A stretch of DNA of 64,000 nt, taken from Pontederia crassipes. Taxonomy: Eukaryota; Streptophyta; Magnoliopsida; Commelinales; Pontederiaceae. Made by a program: the position numbers and the translations under genes. Positions 1-11,906 of the stretch are shown here, piece after piece (position 1 is the stretch's first letter; the number at the start of each line of letters is the position of its first letter). Where the stretch lies: assembly GCA_030549335.1 (NCBI GenBank), contig CM060197.1, positions 48,945,654 to 49,009,653 on the forward strand, written 5' to 3'. The notes below the pieces were generated by a model. It had not been told where the DNA came from. It made no database searches and worked only from the letters and a program-made list of their open reading frames with translations.

Positions 1-2163
1 ACACAGCATGCTACCTTGTCAATTAGAGTCCTGCAACCGCGATCAATCTGATGGCACCTATTGAGGTATGGTCAGGTAACCTACTAACTATATTAATTTG
101 AAAATTTTTTACTGTCCAGCATATTATCTTGTCAGCGAAGGAAAGCTGGAACCAATGGCCAAAGAAAGAGTCTTTGTGGGATATGATGCAGATGTAAAAG
201 GCTTCAAAATTTGGTCTCCTTCATAGAATAAAGTTATTCATAACAGAAACATATCCTTTGATGAGATGTCTATGCTCAAGCTGAAAACAGATGTTGTTAA
301 CTCAGCAAAGGAGAACGTCAACAAACAGGTGGAGTTTGGATTAATTCTAATTCAGAACGAGGCAGAAGAATCTCATCAAGCTGAACAACTTGAACAACCT
401 GAACTCGAGGAGCAAATAAAAGAAGCAACGACAAGTCTAGTTGCAAAACATGCTCGTAGACACATATGTCCTCCTAAATGTTATGGCTTTGAGAACATGG
501 TTGCATATGCATTCCAAGTAGCTGAAGAGGTGGAGTTACCAAAGCCATCAAGTTACAAGGATGTTATCACATGCGCAGAATCAAAATAGTGGATTGTAGC
601 AATGAGTGAAAAGATGGAGTCTCTTTACAAGAATCGAACTTGGGAGTTAGTCAAGTTACCAAAAGGTAGAAAGGTCGTTTGATGTAAGCGGATCTTCAGG
701 AAAAATGTTGGAAGTCAAGAAGCTGAATGCATCATATTCAAAGCACGTCTAATTACTAAAGGTTACAATCAGAAAGAAGGAGTACACTACAACGAGATCT
801 TCTCTCCAGTTGTCGGGCACACTTCCATCCGGGTGCTACTTGTCCTTGTAACATATCAGAATTTGGAGCTTGAATAATTAGACGTGAAGACAACTTTTTT
901 ACATGGAACTTGAAGAAGACATCGTCATGAGTCAGCTATAGGGTTTCTCTATCCCAAATAAAGAAGACCAAGTCTACAGATTGAAGAAGTCATTATATGG
1001 CTTCAAGCAATCATCAAAGTAGTGGTATAAGAGATTCAATAGTTTTATGATTAGTAAGGGATTCAACAGGAGACCTTATGATTGTTGCATTATCGCAAGA
1101 AGGTGGAGGGTGATTCTACCATCTATCTACTATTATACGTTGATGATATATTGATTGCTGCCAGCAACATGGAAGACATTCAGAATTTGAAGAAGTTGCT
1201 TAGTGCAGAATTCGATATGAAGAATCTTTGTGCAGGGAAGAAGATTTTAAGGATGAAGATTTAAAGGGATCGCGTAAAGGGTAAACTCTTTCTGTCTCAA
1301 AAATGTTACATTCAGAAGATTTTATCAAGGTTCGATATATCTATAGCGAAGACCTTAAGTACTCCATCAACTTCAAATGTGCAACTTTTTGCAACTGAAT
1401 TTATATCTAATGAAAAAAAGGAGTACATGTCTCGAGTTCCATATGCCAATCAGTCGGAAGCCTGATGTATGTTATAGTATGCACAAGAGCTGATATTACG
1501 CATGCCATTAGTATGGTTAGCAGATTTATGAGCAATCGAGGAAAGGAGCATTGGCAGGCAGTAAAGCGTATCTTTCGATATCTGAGAGGAACATCTGACA
1601 TTGGCCTTATCTATCGAAGTGGTAAAGAGTGTTTGGTTGCAGGTTATTCAGACTCAGATTATTCTACAAATGTTGATTGGAGAAGATTAGTGACAAGTTA
1701 TGTTTTCACTCTTGGCAATTCTATTATCAATTGGAAAGTCACACTCTAGCCATCAGTTACATTGTCTACCATAAAGGCAGAGTACATAGCATTGACAGAA
1801 AATTGCTAATGAAGACATCTAGTTAAGAGGCCTTGTCGGAGATCTTGGACTACAATAAGATCAGACTATAGTGTACTGTGACAATTTAAGTGCAATATGC
1901 ATAGTCAAACATCAAGTGCATCATGAAAGAACCAAACACATCGACGTCAAATATCACTTCATCCGTACTGAGAAGAGGATCAAGGTGAAGGTCGGCACAA
2001 AAAATAATCCAGCGGACATATTCACCAAGTCGGTTCTTAGTAGCAAGTTTTCTATTTGTACTTAAATAAATATTGATAAGTGGCAATAGTCCAAAGTTGG
2101 GACTGGTGTGGTGGTAGAGAGTGTTAGATATCTGATTGGAGGATTTAATTGAAGGTGGAGATT
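1..2163 (+). pseudogene. Decayed Ty1/copia pol remnant (integrase end, RT, RNase H)
   Basis: This is the 3' half of a copia polyprotein gene, entered part-way at the window edge. Near 155-225 the frame reads AKERVFVGYDADVKGFKIW, the conserved tail of the copia integrase. A linker follows at 266-589. Reverse transcriptase pieces lie at about 600-1264, including the catalytic block YVDDILIAAS near 1136-1165. RNase H pieces follow at 1465-1749 (IVCTRADITHAISMVSRF) and 1871-2065 (ERTKHIDVKYHFIRT). The pieces lie in different frames and are separated by stops, for example near 680, 885 and 1749, so no polyprotein can be made. The motif order is typical of Tork/Tnt1-like copia; the lineage call is inferred. 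A purine-rich tract ending in GGTGGAGATT precedes the LTR at 2164. Confidence 0.85.
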
Positions 2164-2560
2164 TGTTAATAATGCGTTGAATTCTACTTCAACTGGAAAT
2201 AAAAGAAAAACTATTTGGATCCAACATACTCCGAAATAAAAGAAAACTTGTTTGACATATTTTATTTATTTTCTTATCGCGAGATTATTAAAAAACTGAT
2301 TTATTTCCTTATCAAAATATAGGTGTTCTATTTTTAAAATTAATATAGAGTCTCATTAGGTCTGTAAACTTTCTAAGGGGCTCAAATGAAAAATAATTTG
2401 ATCTTCTAATCCTCTTATGTTTCTTCCGTCTAATAAGATTCTACGTCACCTTAAATTTCTTGTTAATTACCATTCAAAAGATTGCATCACTCCTGTGCCT
2501 TTTATTAAATACAAAAAGGTAATTAATGATTTAAGAAGAAGACCTTATGCAGACGAATGA
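2164..2560 (+). repeat. 3' LTR (start defined) of the first copia remnant
   Basis: TGTTAATAATG follows directly after a polypurine tract (GAAGGTGGAGATT), as expected for the start of a copia 3' LTR. The right end is not clear; I stop where similarity to other copia LTR sequence fades. The stretch around 2257-2370 resembles 51445-51505 (both contain TTTATTTTCTTATC followed by CGAGAT and AGGTGT), so a related LTR fragment also lies near 51.4 kb. Confidence 0.55.
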
Positions 2561-3290
2561 GAGTTGACGGCCAAGTCGATTAATATATTAATATATAAAT
2601 AGTAAATAAAATTAATAGAAGCCAGATTTAATATAATAATTTTGACCCTACCCTTTTGATTTCCTTTTTCAAATAAGAAATTATTACAATATTTCTTCAC
2701 AATTATGTTGCTACAGAATAATTTTCCATAATTATTTTCCAATCGCCGAATCAGTAACTTTTCTTTTAGATTAAGAAAGAGGTCCACGAACTTAAGCCAA
2801 ATATCGGGTCATTCAACTTTTATCTATTACGCCTGTGTTTACGTCCACTCGTTGTCTTGTTGAATATAACTGTTATAATATATTCCTTCGGAATCCCAAT
2901 ATCGGATTATTTTTATTGGGTAAAAGCTTGAAAAATTACGTGCATACAGCTGGCTCATGCCCTCGAAGAGGACAATTTGCCAGTAACAAAAAGTAATCGC
3001 AACACTATCAAAAAAAAAATCGCAGTGAAGCTCCTCGGATTTTTTAGTAAATAATTAAATTAACATATTAATTAAATAAATAAAAAATTGATAAGAATAC
3101 AAAAAAATAATTTGATAGATTGGCTCAAACGTCTACTAATAAGCGGTTCAAAATATTTGGACTTCGGGATAAAATATGATATTTCACCCCCTTCCAGTTC
3201 CAGGCTGTTCCACCTTGGAAAGGATAAATTGTCAGTAAAAATAAAAAAAAAAGTCATCGAACAGCTCGACAAGTGGGTTCCTTCCGGGCA
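2561..3290. other. AT-rich intergenic stretch upstream of the GH18 gene
   Basis: No gene or element could be supported here. It is AT-rich with several poly-A runs and holds the presumed upstream region of the chitinase-like gene that begins near 3300. Confidence 0.4.
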
Positions 3291-3291
3291 C

Positions 3292-3300
3292 TATATATAG
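3292..3300 (+). promoter_or_regulatory. TATA box of the GH18 gene
   Basis: The sequence CTATATATAG sits about 90 bases before the ATG at 3382. The usual 25-35 base spacing puts transcription start near 3325. This favours the ATG at 3382 over the in-frame ATG at 3313, which lies too close to the TATA box to be in the mRNA. Confidence 0.6.
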
Positions 3301-3381
3301 ACTGTTCCCTGCATGCATTGGGTATCTCAACTTCTCAAGCCCAAGCTCTTACACTGGTCCTCTGATCGATCTCCCTGCAAA

Positions 3382-4240
3382 ATGGTCTCGAACAACTCCG
3401 GAAAGCTTTTCCGGCAGTACATCGGACACCTCCATAATGGCGTCAGCTTCGCCAACGTACCCATCAAACCTGATGTCGACTTCCACTTCATCCTCGCCTT
3501 CGCCGCCGACTACACTAATTCCCCGACGCCCATATCCACCAATGGCTATTTCAACGTGTTCTGGGACACCAACAAACTCAAACCCGGGGACGTTGACGAG
3601 ATCAAGAACAACAACAACAACAAAGTGAAGGTTGCACTCAGCCTCGGCGGCGCATGCGTCCATGGTACTGATACTAAGGTCTCCTTCACCGCGAAAGACG
3701 TGGATTCCTGGGTTTTCAACGCCATGACCTCGCTGAAACCCATCATTAATCGATGGCATCGACATCAGCTACGAAGCCTTCGTTTCTGACAAGGAAGTGT
3801 TCGTGGATTGCATCGGGCAGTTGATCAGGTTGCTCAAAGTCGAGCAGCGCATATCCTTTGTCTCCATTGCTCCATACGAGGACGACGAGGTCCAGAAATA
3901 CTACCAGAAACTGTGGAAAGAGCACGGTAACGATATCGACTACGTAAACTTCCAGTTTTACAAGTCTCCCAGATTGGACGTGGAAACGTTCGTGGAGCTC
4001 TACAAGAAGCAACTCGTGAAATACAAAGGTGCAACGATTTTGCCAAGCTTCTGTACCGACTGGGACGGATGGTCAATTAAACATGCAGACGGCTTCTTCC
4101 AAGCCTGCGAGAAACTTAAGAAAGAAGGTGATAAGCCTCAAGGGATCGTTGCGTGGTCTGCGGACACGTCATTTGGGCGTGAAAATGGGTTCATATTCGA
4201 GTTGGCCTCGCAAGCATACTTGGGAACTAATGGTCAGTGA
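3382..4240 (+). pseudogene. GH18 class III chitinase-like (chitinase 2 / RuBisCO-associated type), frameshifted
   Basis: Two consecutive frames together cover a plant GH18 TIM-barrel protein of about 285 residues. The first frame (3382 to about 3750) starts MVSNNSGKLFRQYIGHL, typical of chitinase 2-like proteins, and includes the VKVALSLGG strand. The second frame resumes at about 3750 and ends at TGA 4240, with SIAPYEDDEVQKYY, DYVNFQFY and GIVAWSAD. The frames join beside the catalytic motif, read at 3752-3775 as DGIDISYE. The family pattern is DxxDxDxE: the catalytic Glu is kept, but the Asp two places before it is Ser. Relatives have a few more residues between IIN and IDGID, so a small out-of-frame deletion near 3750 is likely. 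No secretion signal is evident. A poly-A signal AATAAA lies at 4495. It is GC-richer than its surroundings. A one-base assembly error cannot be excluded. Confidence 0.8.
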
Positions 4241-4494
4241 TCACAGTATGCATGAGCTGTACATGCATGCAGAAATATTTCAGATCCACCCAACAAGTTG
4301 AACTTGTGTGTGAATGCTCGTGTGCTTCGGTGCTATTGGCTACATGTAACTTATGTCTAAGTAACGGTGTGATAGAAAATGAGGGGTTGTAGTACACTAG
4401 TATATACAACCTTTTCATTCCTCTTTTATTTTCTATTTCCCTTTCATATGTTTCCTATGTGTATCTTAGACCTGTGGGTCTGGTTTGTAATTGA

Positions 4495-4500
4495 AATAAA
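4495..4500 (+). terminator. Possible polyadenylation signal of the GH18 gene
   Basis: AATAAA lies 255 bases past the stop codon in T-rich sequence, a plausible 3' UTR length for a plant gene. Confidence 0.35.
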
Positions 4501-5040
4501 TAAGGGTGTGATCCAACATATTCTCGCGGTTCAACATATACATGATTATGAACTATATATTAGGTTTCCAATTTTTTTAAATAAAAGTCATTTATGTGGA
4601 TAAGAAAAGTAAGATTGAGAAAATATGTGGAGTATGTTGAGACTTCCTCTATAAAGGCCCGACTCCTTCCTTCTCCTCTCTCATTTTTTTCTCCTCTCCG
4701 TGCTCTCTCACCCTATCTCCCTTCTTCTTCGGCCCGCATGGACAGCAAGAGATGGAGGAGCACTGCTGGCGACACTCCCAGGCATGGGCAATGTCGAAGG
4801 GCAATGGTAGAGGAGTTGAGGCATGGACCACCGTGGACGAATCATGAAATCGTAGGCTTTAAGGTGTTCTAAGTATCTATTTCATAGTTTGGATTCTCGA
4901 TGAATCTATGCATGTTCTAAGGATGTAGTAAGACGAGAAATCCCTATTTACATGCTTAGAAACATAGTACACAGACTCTTGCAAATCTCTGATGTTTTCG
5001 ATGAACTTTGAAAAACTCACGTAGTTTTGGCCTAATAAGA
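4501..5040. other. Unassigned intergenic stretch
   Basis: It contains a short pyrimidine-rich stretch at 4660-4730 and open frames of under 100 codons without recognisable motifs. Nothing here could be supported as a gene. Confidence 0.35.
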
Positions 5041-5410
5041 ACCCAGCCCCGATCCCCCATAACCCGGCCTGAGTTAGACCAACCCGGACCGAGCTCACCC
5101 CCGACTCAGCCCGGATCCACCATTAACACAGAGCTCGAGCAATACGCGTACCAGTGACTCGCCCAAGTTACTCCCGACCTAACCCGAGTTCATCGTGAGG
5201 AAGATGATTGGGCTCCATGGTCAACCAACTCGACATTTGCCAGACCCGGCCCGGGTATGAAACCAACTTGGTCAGGGTTATATTCACTTTTTGAGACTAC
5301 CCTTGACTCTGACTCGACCTGAGTATGACTCAAATCCGGCCCGAGTTTTTGCTCAAGTTTTTTCGAGACTGATTTCGTCAGAACTTGGCCTCGATTCTGA
5401 CTAATAGAAC
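5041..5410. repeat. Degenerate CCCGA/GACTC-rich repeat tract
   Basis: Within about 370 bases the words CCCGGCC, CCCGACC, CCCGAGT and GACTCGACC recur many times in imperfect form (for example ACCCGGCC near 5060, CCCGGCCCGGG near 5245, GACTCGACCTGAG near 5311). It is markedly GC-richer than both flanks. It abuts LTR-like sequence and is probably transposon-derived. Confidence 0.5.
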
Positions 5411-6955
5411 CAAAACTTCTATGTTTTAGACCCCTTATTTACATGTTGATCCATAATCTGTTTGAAATGTTAATTATAATCAATAGATTGGTAGTTACTC
5501 TTCATGACTGAACTGAACCAATGAAATATTATGTCAATCTCCTTATGACCCTTCATCAAAATGTGAATACCGAATGACCATGATCGATATGAACTACCAT
5601 GTCGTTATGAATCCTTATGAATGTGAATATGAATGAGAACTATGAATACGAATGATGAATACGAATAGGGAGAATGAGGTTGATGCCTTATGTTGTGATG
5701 ATGAAATGCATGCGAAGTTATTAGTATTATGATTCTTAATTTGGAAATGGCATGCGTGCATGATGTTATAAGGATATTTTGGGCTTGGAATTATGATAAT
5801 AAGAAGGTAGTTGAACTAACATGAATCACGATGATGATTGAACTATAACAATGATAAATGAATCCAATTCTTAAGATGAATTAGATTTACCTAAATTAAT
5901 GGCCTTTACGCTGAGTAAATCAAACTATCTTAAATCTCACAAAACTCAAGATCACAAACACGAAATTAATCTTCAGTTAAGAAAGATATTAAGATGCATT
6001 AAGTTGTAAGTCCTAAACTAACAGTTATCCTCACTGGGTAAAAACTGATAGACTGCACAAAACCTAGCATGAATGATGAGTTACCAGTTTCGTGTTATAA
6101 TTGCTTCAACTTTCAAGTTAAAGAACGATTCACTGAAGATTATTAAATCCTAAAATTAACCATCCCAAATCTGGTTTGTAGTCTTATCTTAGAATATAAT
6201 AATCTCAGTAAAAAGAATTAAGCACAACAATTATAATAAAAAAACTAAAATAACTATATTAATACAAATATAACAATCGAGTTCATACAGTTTTCTCATA
6301 AAGATTTCAAAATCTCTATTATAAAATAAATTGGAAATAAAAGTATGAGTAAAGAGCATCCAAGCAATAGGTAGAAGATAGAATTCTTCGTCTTCGATGC
6401 TCTCTGGATTGCTATAGCATAGTTGCTCTGCAGTTTCTTCCGAACAAACAGCGAAAACTCTAAAATTCTTCCTCTGTAATGTAGCATGGCTCCAGGTCTC
6501 AAGAACACATTTTTCTATTTTTTAGGGCCTATATTTATAGCCTTTAGGTGTCCTAAAAATTTTGGTGAAGTTTCAGTTTGATTGGTAGTCTTTTCATGTC
6601 AAAATAATAAAAATTCGGAATAGACTTTGATTGGACTTGGAAATCATCCAAAACTTCTTTAAATTTGACTAATGATCCTTGGGACTTATGGTACGATTTG
6701 AAGTTGATTTGCAAAAAAAATCCCCAAGAAAAGTGAAAGAAATATCAAAATCCAACTTCGTAACGCCCCACAACAGCTCTATAATGACCCTAATATGACT
6801 TTTCACAACTCACAATATTGATTTCACGGCAGTGTCCAAATCGGATTAGAAATGTTATTTTAATGTCTTGTAACTCAGGCAAGTTTTTGGGCCAAAACTG
6901 AGAATTTAACGGGTCGTAATGGGCTTGTAATGGACTTGTGTCATGGGTTGTTACA
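5411..6955 (-). mobile_element. Probable Ty3/gypsy LTR remnant, minus strand
   Basis: Read on the minus strand from 6955, the sequence begins TGTAACAACCCATGAC, a common way for plant gypsy LTRs to begin. A TATA-like box (CTATAAATAT on the minus strand) follows at 6529-6540. AT-rich sequence with many ATGAATG-type words then runs to about 5411. No coding part and no second LTR were found, so it may be a solo or truncated LTR. The boundaries are approximate. Confidence 0.45.
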
Positions 6956-8446
6956 TGTATATCACGGACCGTTATATTCACTTACAGACTCTACTAATTT
7001 GCACTTTTTGACTCCGTTTAAACTCCGATTTGGCCGGCTTTCTCCAATGGCTTCGTAATTCAATTTCCTTCCTTTTTCTGCAATACAACATAGGATTTGG
7101 GTAGAATCTTATTTTTATAAAATTAAAGCAATTAAGGCCATAAAATGATGTATGCTATATGAAAATGAATCAAAATGTGATTAGATGCATGAAAAATTAT
7201 ATATTATATTTTACATGCATCAAACGCCCCTTAAGCTTAGATACTTGCTTGTTCTCAAGCATTGTTCAAAGTAAAGCTTCAACCCAATTGGTTAATCATC
7301 ACTTTCATTTTGTCACTCAACTACTCTTCTTAGTACTAAATTTTATGCATCCATCGCCTAAGTGTCTCGCCACTTTTTCATAATAATTTAGCTTTGTGAA
7401 ATTTCTGAATGAAAGACATTTTTAAACTCCTCCAAATTTATCTCTGAATAATAAGAAAATAATTCTCAAAAATAGAAATATCAATGTTGAATATACAAGT
7501 GTGATATGAGCTTTTATTCATTTATTACTATATTTCTTCAACAATTTTCATCATCATATTTTTTTTCACTTTTCTTCATTGATTCGGTACTTACGTGCTT
7601 CTCGTGCAAGGTGGTTCATGTAATGAGTTTTTTATGTGTTTTTTCTACAGAATAGAAAATATGATAAGTGTATCGATCGTACAAGTAGTAAAATAATGAA
7701 AAGATATCGATCTCACGAGGACTTTTATCTCTTATTCTTATTAGATGAGATTGTTAATAATTGTAGAAATATCCACGGAGAGAAATAAGAAGCAGATCCA
7801 AGAAGGGAAAAAATGTCAATTAGGAGAAATGTTGGCTTTACTAAGCATTCCTCCATTATTATTTAAATTAAGTAGAAGAATCATATCTGATGGAAATACT
7901 TGAAATATAAATTAGGATTCTAATCATATGTCCTATCTGTTTTATCACTTAAATATTTGAAGAAAGTTGAACCAAATCATTCTCCAAACATTTGTGGATA
8001 AAACATAAAGTAATTCAGTTCATCTCAAAGACTCCTCATCCAAGTAAGTCAAAATCCACACCCCTCCAAATCTCATTGAGTAGTCAGGGGAGAGATATGA
8101 GATGCTAAAAATGGATTAAAAACACATGATCACTAGCTTATCATACTAAATTTCTACTCATTTTTCATCTTAATTCATGTGCAAATAAGCCCTGAATTGA
8201 TCGTATTCTGATAATTATTCTTAATCTAAATGCATTTATCTTCTCAGTATAATATTATTTTGCACTTGCATATTTGAGTTGTTTGATATGTTGTTTTAGT
8301 TCTTATTTCTCTAGTTTTCATTTGAAGAATTGATACTTGGTGTTCATGTCATTGCATGATCAAAATCAAGTAGTGAAGACAAACAATCATGTTGGGGAAA
8401 GAAGGGGGACCACAAATCTGCAAGCTACCATAAAGCATGTAGGAAA
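6956..8446. other. Unassigned AT-rich sequence up to the insertion site of the three-LTR element
   Basis: No open frame with recognisable motifs. Since the three-LTR element interrupts it at 8447-8451, the sequence resuming at 24547 was originally continuous with it. That right-hand part looks like the LTR of an older element, so the end of this stretch may be the U3 side of that older LTR. Confidence 0.4.
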
Positions 8447-8451
8447 GAATC
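8447..8451. repeat. Target-site duplication, left copy (GAATC)
   Basis: GAATC directly precedes the first LTR (TGATGC...) and recurs directly after the third LTR at 24547-24551. Five bases is the standard LTR-retrotransposon duplication length. Confidence 0.9.
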
Positions 8452-10225
8452 TGATGCATGCAAAATATAACATATTTTAGATTATTATTTTAGTTAACTT
8501 TTCTGTAATTTGTTCATGGCATGCATCATTTTTAGTCACTTTTAATCGTAATTCCGGATTTATCAATTTTAATTATTAAATTCTCTGAATATTTTAATTG
8601 TGGATGGATTAACTAAATGTTGATAATTATTTTGCAGGAAAAATCGAGATTAAAATGGATTGTGCTATATCGGCCAAAATTTCAAAGAATTTATCATTAC
8701 GGCCGAGATTAGGATGAAGAATTCATCATTACGACCGAGATTTGGCTTTACACCCAAGTTGTTACGGCCGAGATTTCTAGGGCGTAACAAGATTTAATTC
8801 TTTGTTACGGCTAAGATTTGAAGGAGTAAAGATAAATGATTTTATCTTTTGGGCGTAATAAAGATTTAATCCCTTCCTTACGGCCGAGAGTTAAAGGGGG
8901 TAAAGATAAATGAAATTTTATCTTTTGGGCGTAATGGCATGAAGATGAAGATGTTACGGCCGAGATTTGGAGGGGGTAATGGCAATGAAATCATCCATTT
9001 GGCCGATATATGAAGGAGTAAAGATAAAATAATTTCCTTACGGCCGAGACTCTAAGGGAGTAAAGATAAAAAGGATTTATCTTTGGGCGTAATGATAAAA
9101 GGATTCATCTTTGGCCGAATTTATCTTATAATTTTAAAGTCAACCGTACGATGTTACGGCCGAGATCAAATTGAAGGCCGTCCGCACCCTATAAATACGT
9201 GAAAGAATCCACCGTTTCAATTCGTGCTCTGAAGTTCAAGTTTTCTTCCACGGCGAGTCGTGACCTCTGCAGGCTACGACCAAGAGGAGAGAGATGCGAC
9301 GGCTGGAAGTTGATCGCGACCCTGATCAAGTTCGAGAGGCTGCCCGACTGTCTGCTCGTGATCCGAAGTTTCGACTTTTGTCTATTTGGGTGTAATTCTT
9401 TCAATTATTATTATTTTGTTATTATCTCTTCAGAATTTCTAGGATGAACTCCATATTTTTATTTATTTCATTTTAGGAGATTATTATTGAAGGGAAACTA
9501 TTTGGACCCTATATTATTTGTTTTAATCTTTTCTGATCAATTAGTTAATTGTGCTTAATGCTTTTGATTTAATTATTTGGATTTCTGAGTTGAGTACTTA
9601 CCAGTTTGTGGATTATTTAATTTCAGAATTCATTAATTAAATTAATTGATTTTATGTGAAATTAATAATTGGCATAAATTTGATAACTAGTGTGTGGAGA
9701 ATCAAGTTTATGTGGTCTGCTAATTTAACCAGTTTGTGGAATGATTAATAGTCTAGAATTTTCATATTAATGCATCTTAATTTTAATCTTATCTGACGAA
9801 TACCAGTTTGTGGGACTTTAGGTTTGATTAAATTTAAGATAGTTTGATTTACCGGATTAAATAGCAGAATTACCAGTTTGTGGACTCTGTGATGTTAATC
9901 TTGTAAATTAATAACTTGAGAAAATTTCTAATCCATCTTTAAAGATTAAATTTATCTTTTATGGTTCAAATATTTATCCTGATCTATTTTCATCCTAAGG
10001 CCTAACTTCAACACCATTATCTTATCTTTATCTTATTTTCTTTATTTTATTTCATAAAACCTCTTTCCAAAAATCCACGTTTTTCCTCTCTTATTAATTT
10101 ATAAATCCAGATATTGAATTAATAATATTCCTCGTGGGTTCTACACTCTTACTCCTATTTACTATATTACTTGAGCGACTAGTGCACTTGCTAGCAAATT
10201 TTATTGTTACAAATACAACGCATCA
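8452..10225 (+). repeat. LTR1 of the composite element
   Basis: 1774 bp with terminal inverted repeats TGATGC/GCATCA. U3 (8452 to about 9215) carries an array of TTACGGCCGAGA and GGGCGTAA sites alternating with three perfect hairpins AAAGATAAA-loop-TTTATCTTT (8828-8849, 8902-8925, 9062-9084). The TATA box is at 9190. R-U5 carries five ACCAGTTTGTGGA-type repeats (9600, 9686, 9728, 9802, 9872). It is nearly identical to LTR3 and clearly different from LTR2 in U3. Confidence 0.92.
9140..9197 (+). promoter_or_regulatory. LTR core promoter: conserved upstream block and TATA box
   Basis: CCGTACGATGTTACGGCCG, followed by GATCAA and then CCTATAAATACG (TATA at 9190-9197), is kept in all four LTRs of this family. 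The other TATA boxes are at 18001, 23512 and 31562. The divergent fourth LTR has lost most of the surrounding U3 similarity but keeps this block, so it is probably the functional promoter. Transcription would start near 9220. Confidence 0.7.
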
Positions 10226-10231
10226 AGTTTT

Positions 10232-10249
10232 TGGCACCGTTGCCGGGGA
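10232..10249 (+). other. Primer-binding site, tRNA-Asp type
   Basis: TGGCACCGTTGCCGGGGA lies six bases after LTR1. It matches the complement of the plant tRNA-Asp 3' end (TGGCGCCGTTGCCGGGGA) at 17 of 18 positions. Athila-type elements are known to use this primer. No equivalent follows LTR2. Confidence 0.85.
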
Positions 10250-11743
10250 ATATTTTATTAATTAATTTCTGATTTTTATGAATTATTAGGAGATGTAAAT
10301 AAAGTGTAAATAATTCTTTATAAATATGTTTTAATTATTTTTGTGAATAATCTATTTTTTTTCTTTTGCAGATAAAGGTCACAACAATTTTTTAATTTAT
10401 CTACTTTCGGTTTAAAATCCGACGCCGATTGGATTTTCCGAATTACACTGTCGACTTATGGATTTACGACTTTAATTTGATGTGTCGGCTTTATTAATTT
10501 TACAGCCTCGCAATGAATGATTTCTGAATTTTAAACTTTCAATCTTTACGGCCGTAATATTTTTATCCGAACGTTGTTTTACGCCATGAGTAATGAATAT
10601 TGATTTGACCTTGTTTCGCCCGGTTTATCGATGGTTTAAATTTTTTACGCCCTATTCGAATCAGTTTCAACTTTCATTCTCGGCCGTAACATTTTAATTG
10701 TTTGAACTTTTCATATGGATTTGATCTGATTTCGTTGTTTTACGACCGTAAGGAATCGACTTAATTCACTTTCGCCCGTAATGATTCAATTTTCGACATT
10801 TGAGTGGGGTAATATTCTCAAGTTTCATTCGAAATTATTTCGGCCGAAACCCTATTTTTCTTTACGGCCTCGTGTTGACTTCATCTCGGCCGATGTGACC
10901 TCGTCTTAATTGACAATTTAATCTTTTTTAAGGCCGAGAATGATCTCATGGTTTTACGGCCGTAAAATTTCTGAACATTTGTTTTTACGCCATATTACGA
11001 CCTTTTCGGCCAATTTATTTGTGATTTTTTCTTTCTCGGCCATCAACGATCACGTTCGACTTAATTCTCATTGTTTTACGGCCGATATGAATTATCCTCT
11101 TCCTCGGCCATAATGAGTCATTTTGTCGACGTTTCATCCGATTTTTATTTCGGCCGAAACCCTGTTCTGTTTTACGACCAAGGTTGTCAACTTCAGTTCT
11201 TTACGCCTATGATTTTATATGTGAGGAGTTGATTGCCGAAATGATTCATCGCTGTGTTAATTTTTACGACGTTGTTTCGACCATAAGCCAACAAGTTTTT
11301 ACGCCTTCACGTTAAACCCCTATCAACACTGTTTTATGATTTTTACGGACGAACGAGCCTTGGATTACTAATTTAATTTCGACAGTAAATCTATTTTTGT
11401 ATTACGGCCGATCAATCTTATTTCCTCTCTGAAAATAATTTTTTGCTAATGTCTGATTATTAACTTTACGGCCGCAAATTAGTTCAGACTTATTTTGTGC
11501 CGTTTCTTACATCATCATAAATTCTTTCGGTCGATATTAATATTTGGTATTTGTATTAGTTTGAAGAACCTCCGTTTGCGGCCGTAATTAGGTTTCTGAA
11601 AAGTTCCTCTCGAAAATTAATTTTAATTCTATCAGGACGAAAAACTTTATTTGTTAAAATCTTATTTCTTCGTGACCTATTATCTGTATTTCTTTTTTCT
11701 TATATATATTTGTATTTTATTCTTTTATCTCTCTTACTGAAAA

Positions 11744-11906
11744 TTAGTTGTTGCAGGACGTGAGTGAAAATCTAATCACAACTAAGTTAATCCTTTGGAT
11801 AAATTTATATGTCACACATTCTGATCAGATATTAATTTTTTTTTATTTAATTTTTTTCTGACACTTGGTTGTTGCAGTGACAAATTGAATATTTAATCAC
11901 AACCAA
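11744..11906 (+). other. Twin leader stem-loops, first copy
   Basis: Stem 1: TTAGTTGT (11744-11751) pairs with ACAACTAA (11778-11785). Stem 2: TTGGTTGT (11865-11872) pairs with ACAACCAA (11899-11906). Both 5' arms continue TTGCA and both 3' arms are preceded by ATC. The stems differ from each other by a compensatory A-T to G-C change. The same pair occurs at 12703-12879 and at 29241-29383. Confidence 0.7.

Noticed and set aside
266-589. Stand-alone 107-codon gene
   Set aside because: It is the linker between copia integrase and reverse transcriptase, flanked by recognisable pieces of both.
4594-4872. 92-codon frame after the chitinase-like gene
   Set aside because: No recognisable motif, low-complexity start, and no promoter or homology evidence.
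10232-10249. tRNA gene near the LTR
   Set aside because: Only the 18-base primer complement is present; there is no cloverleaf.
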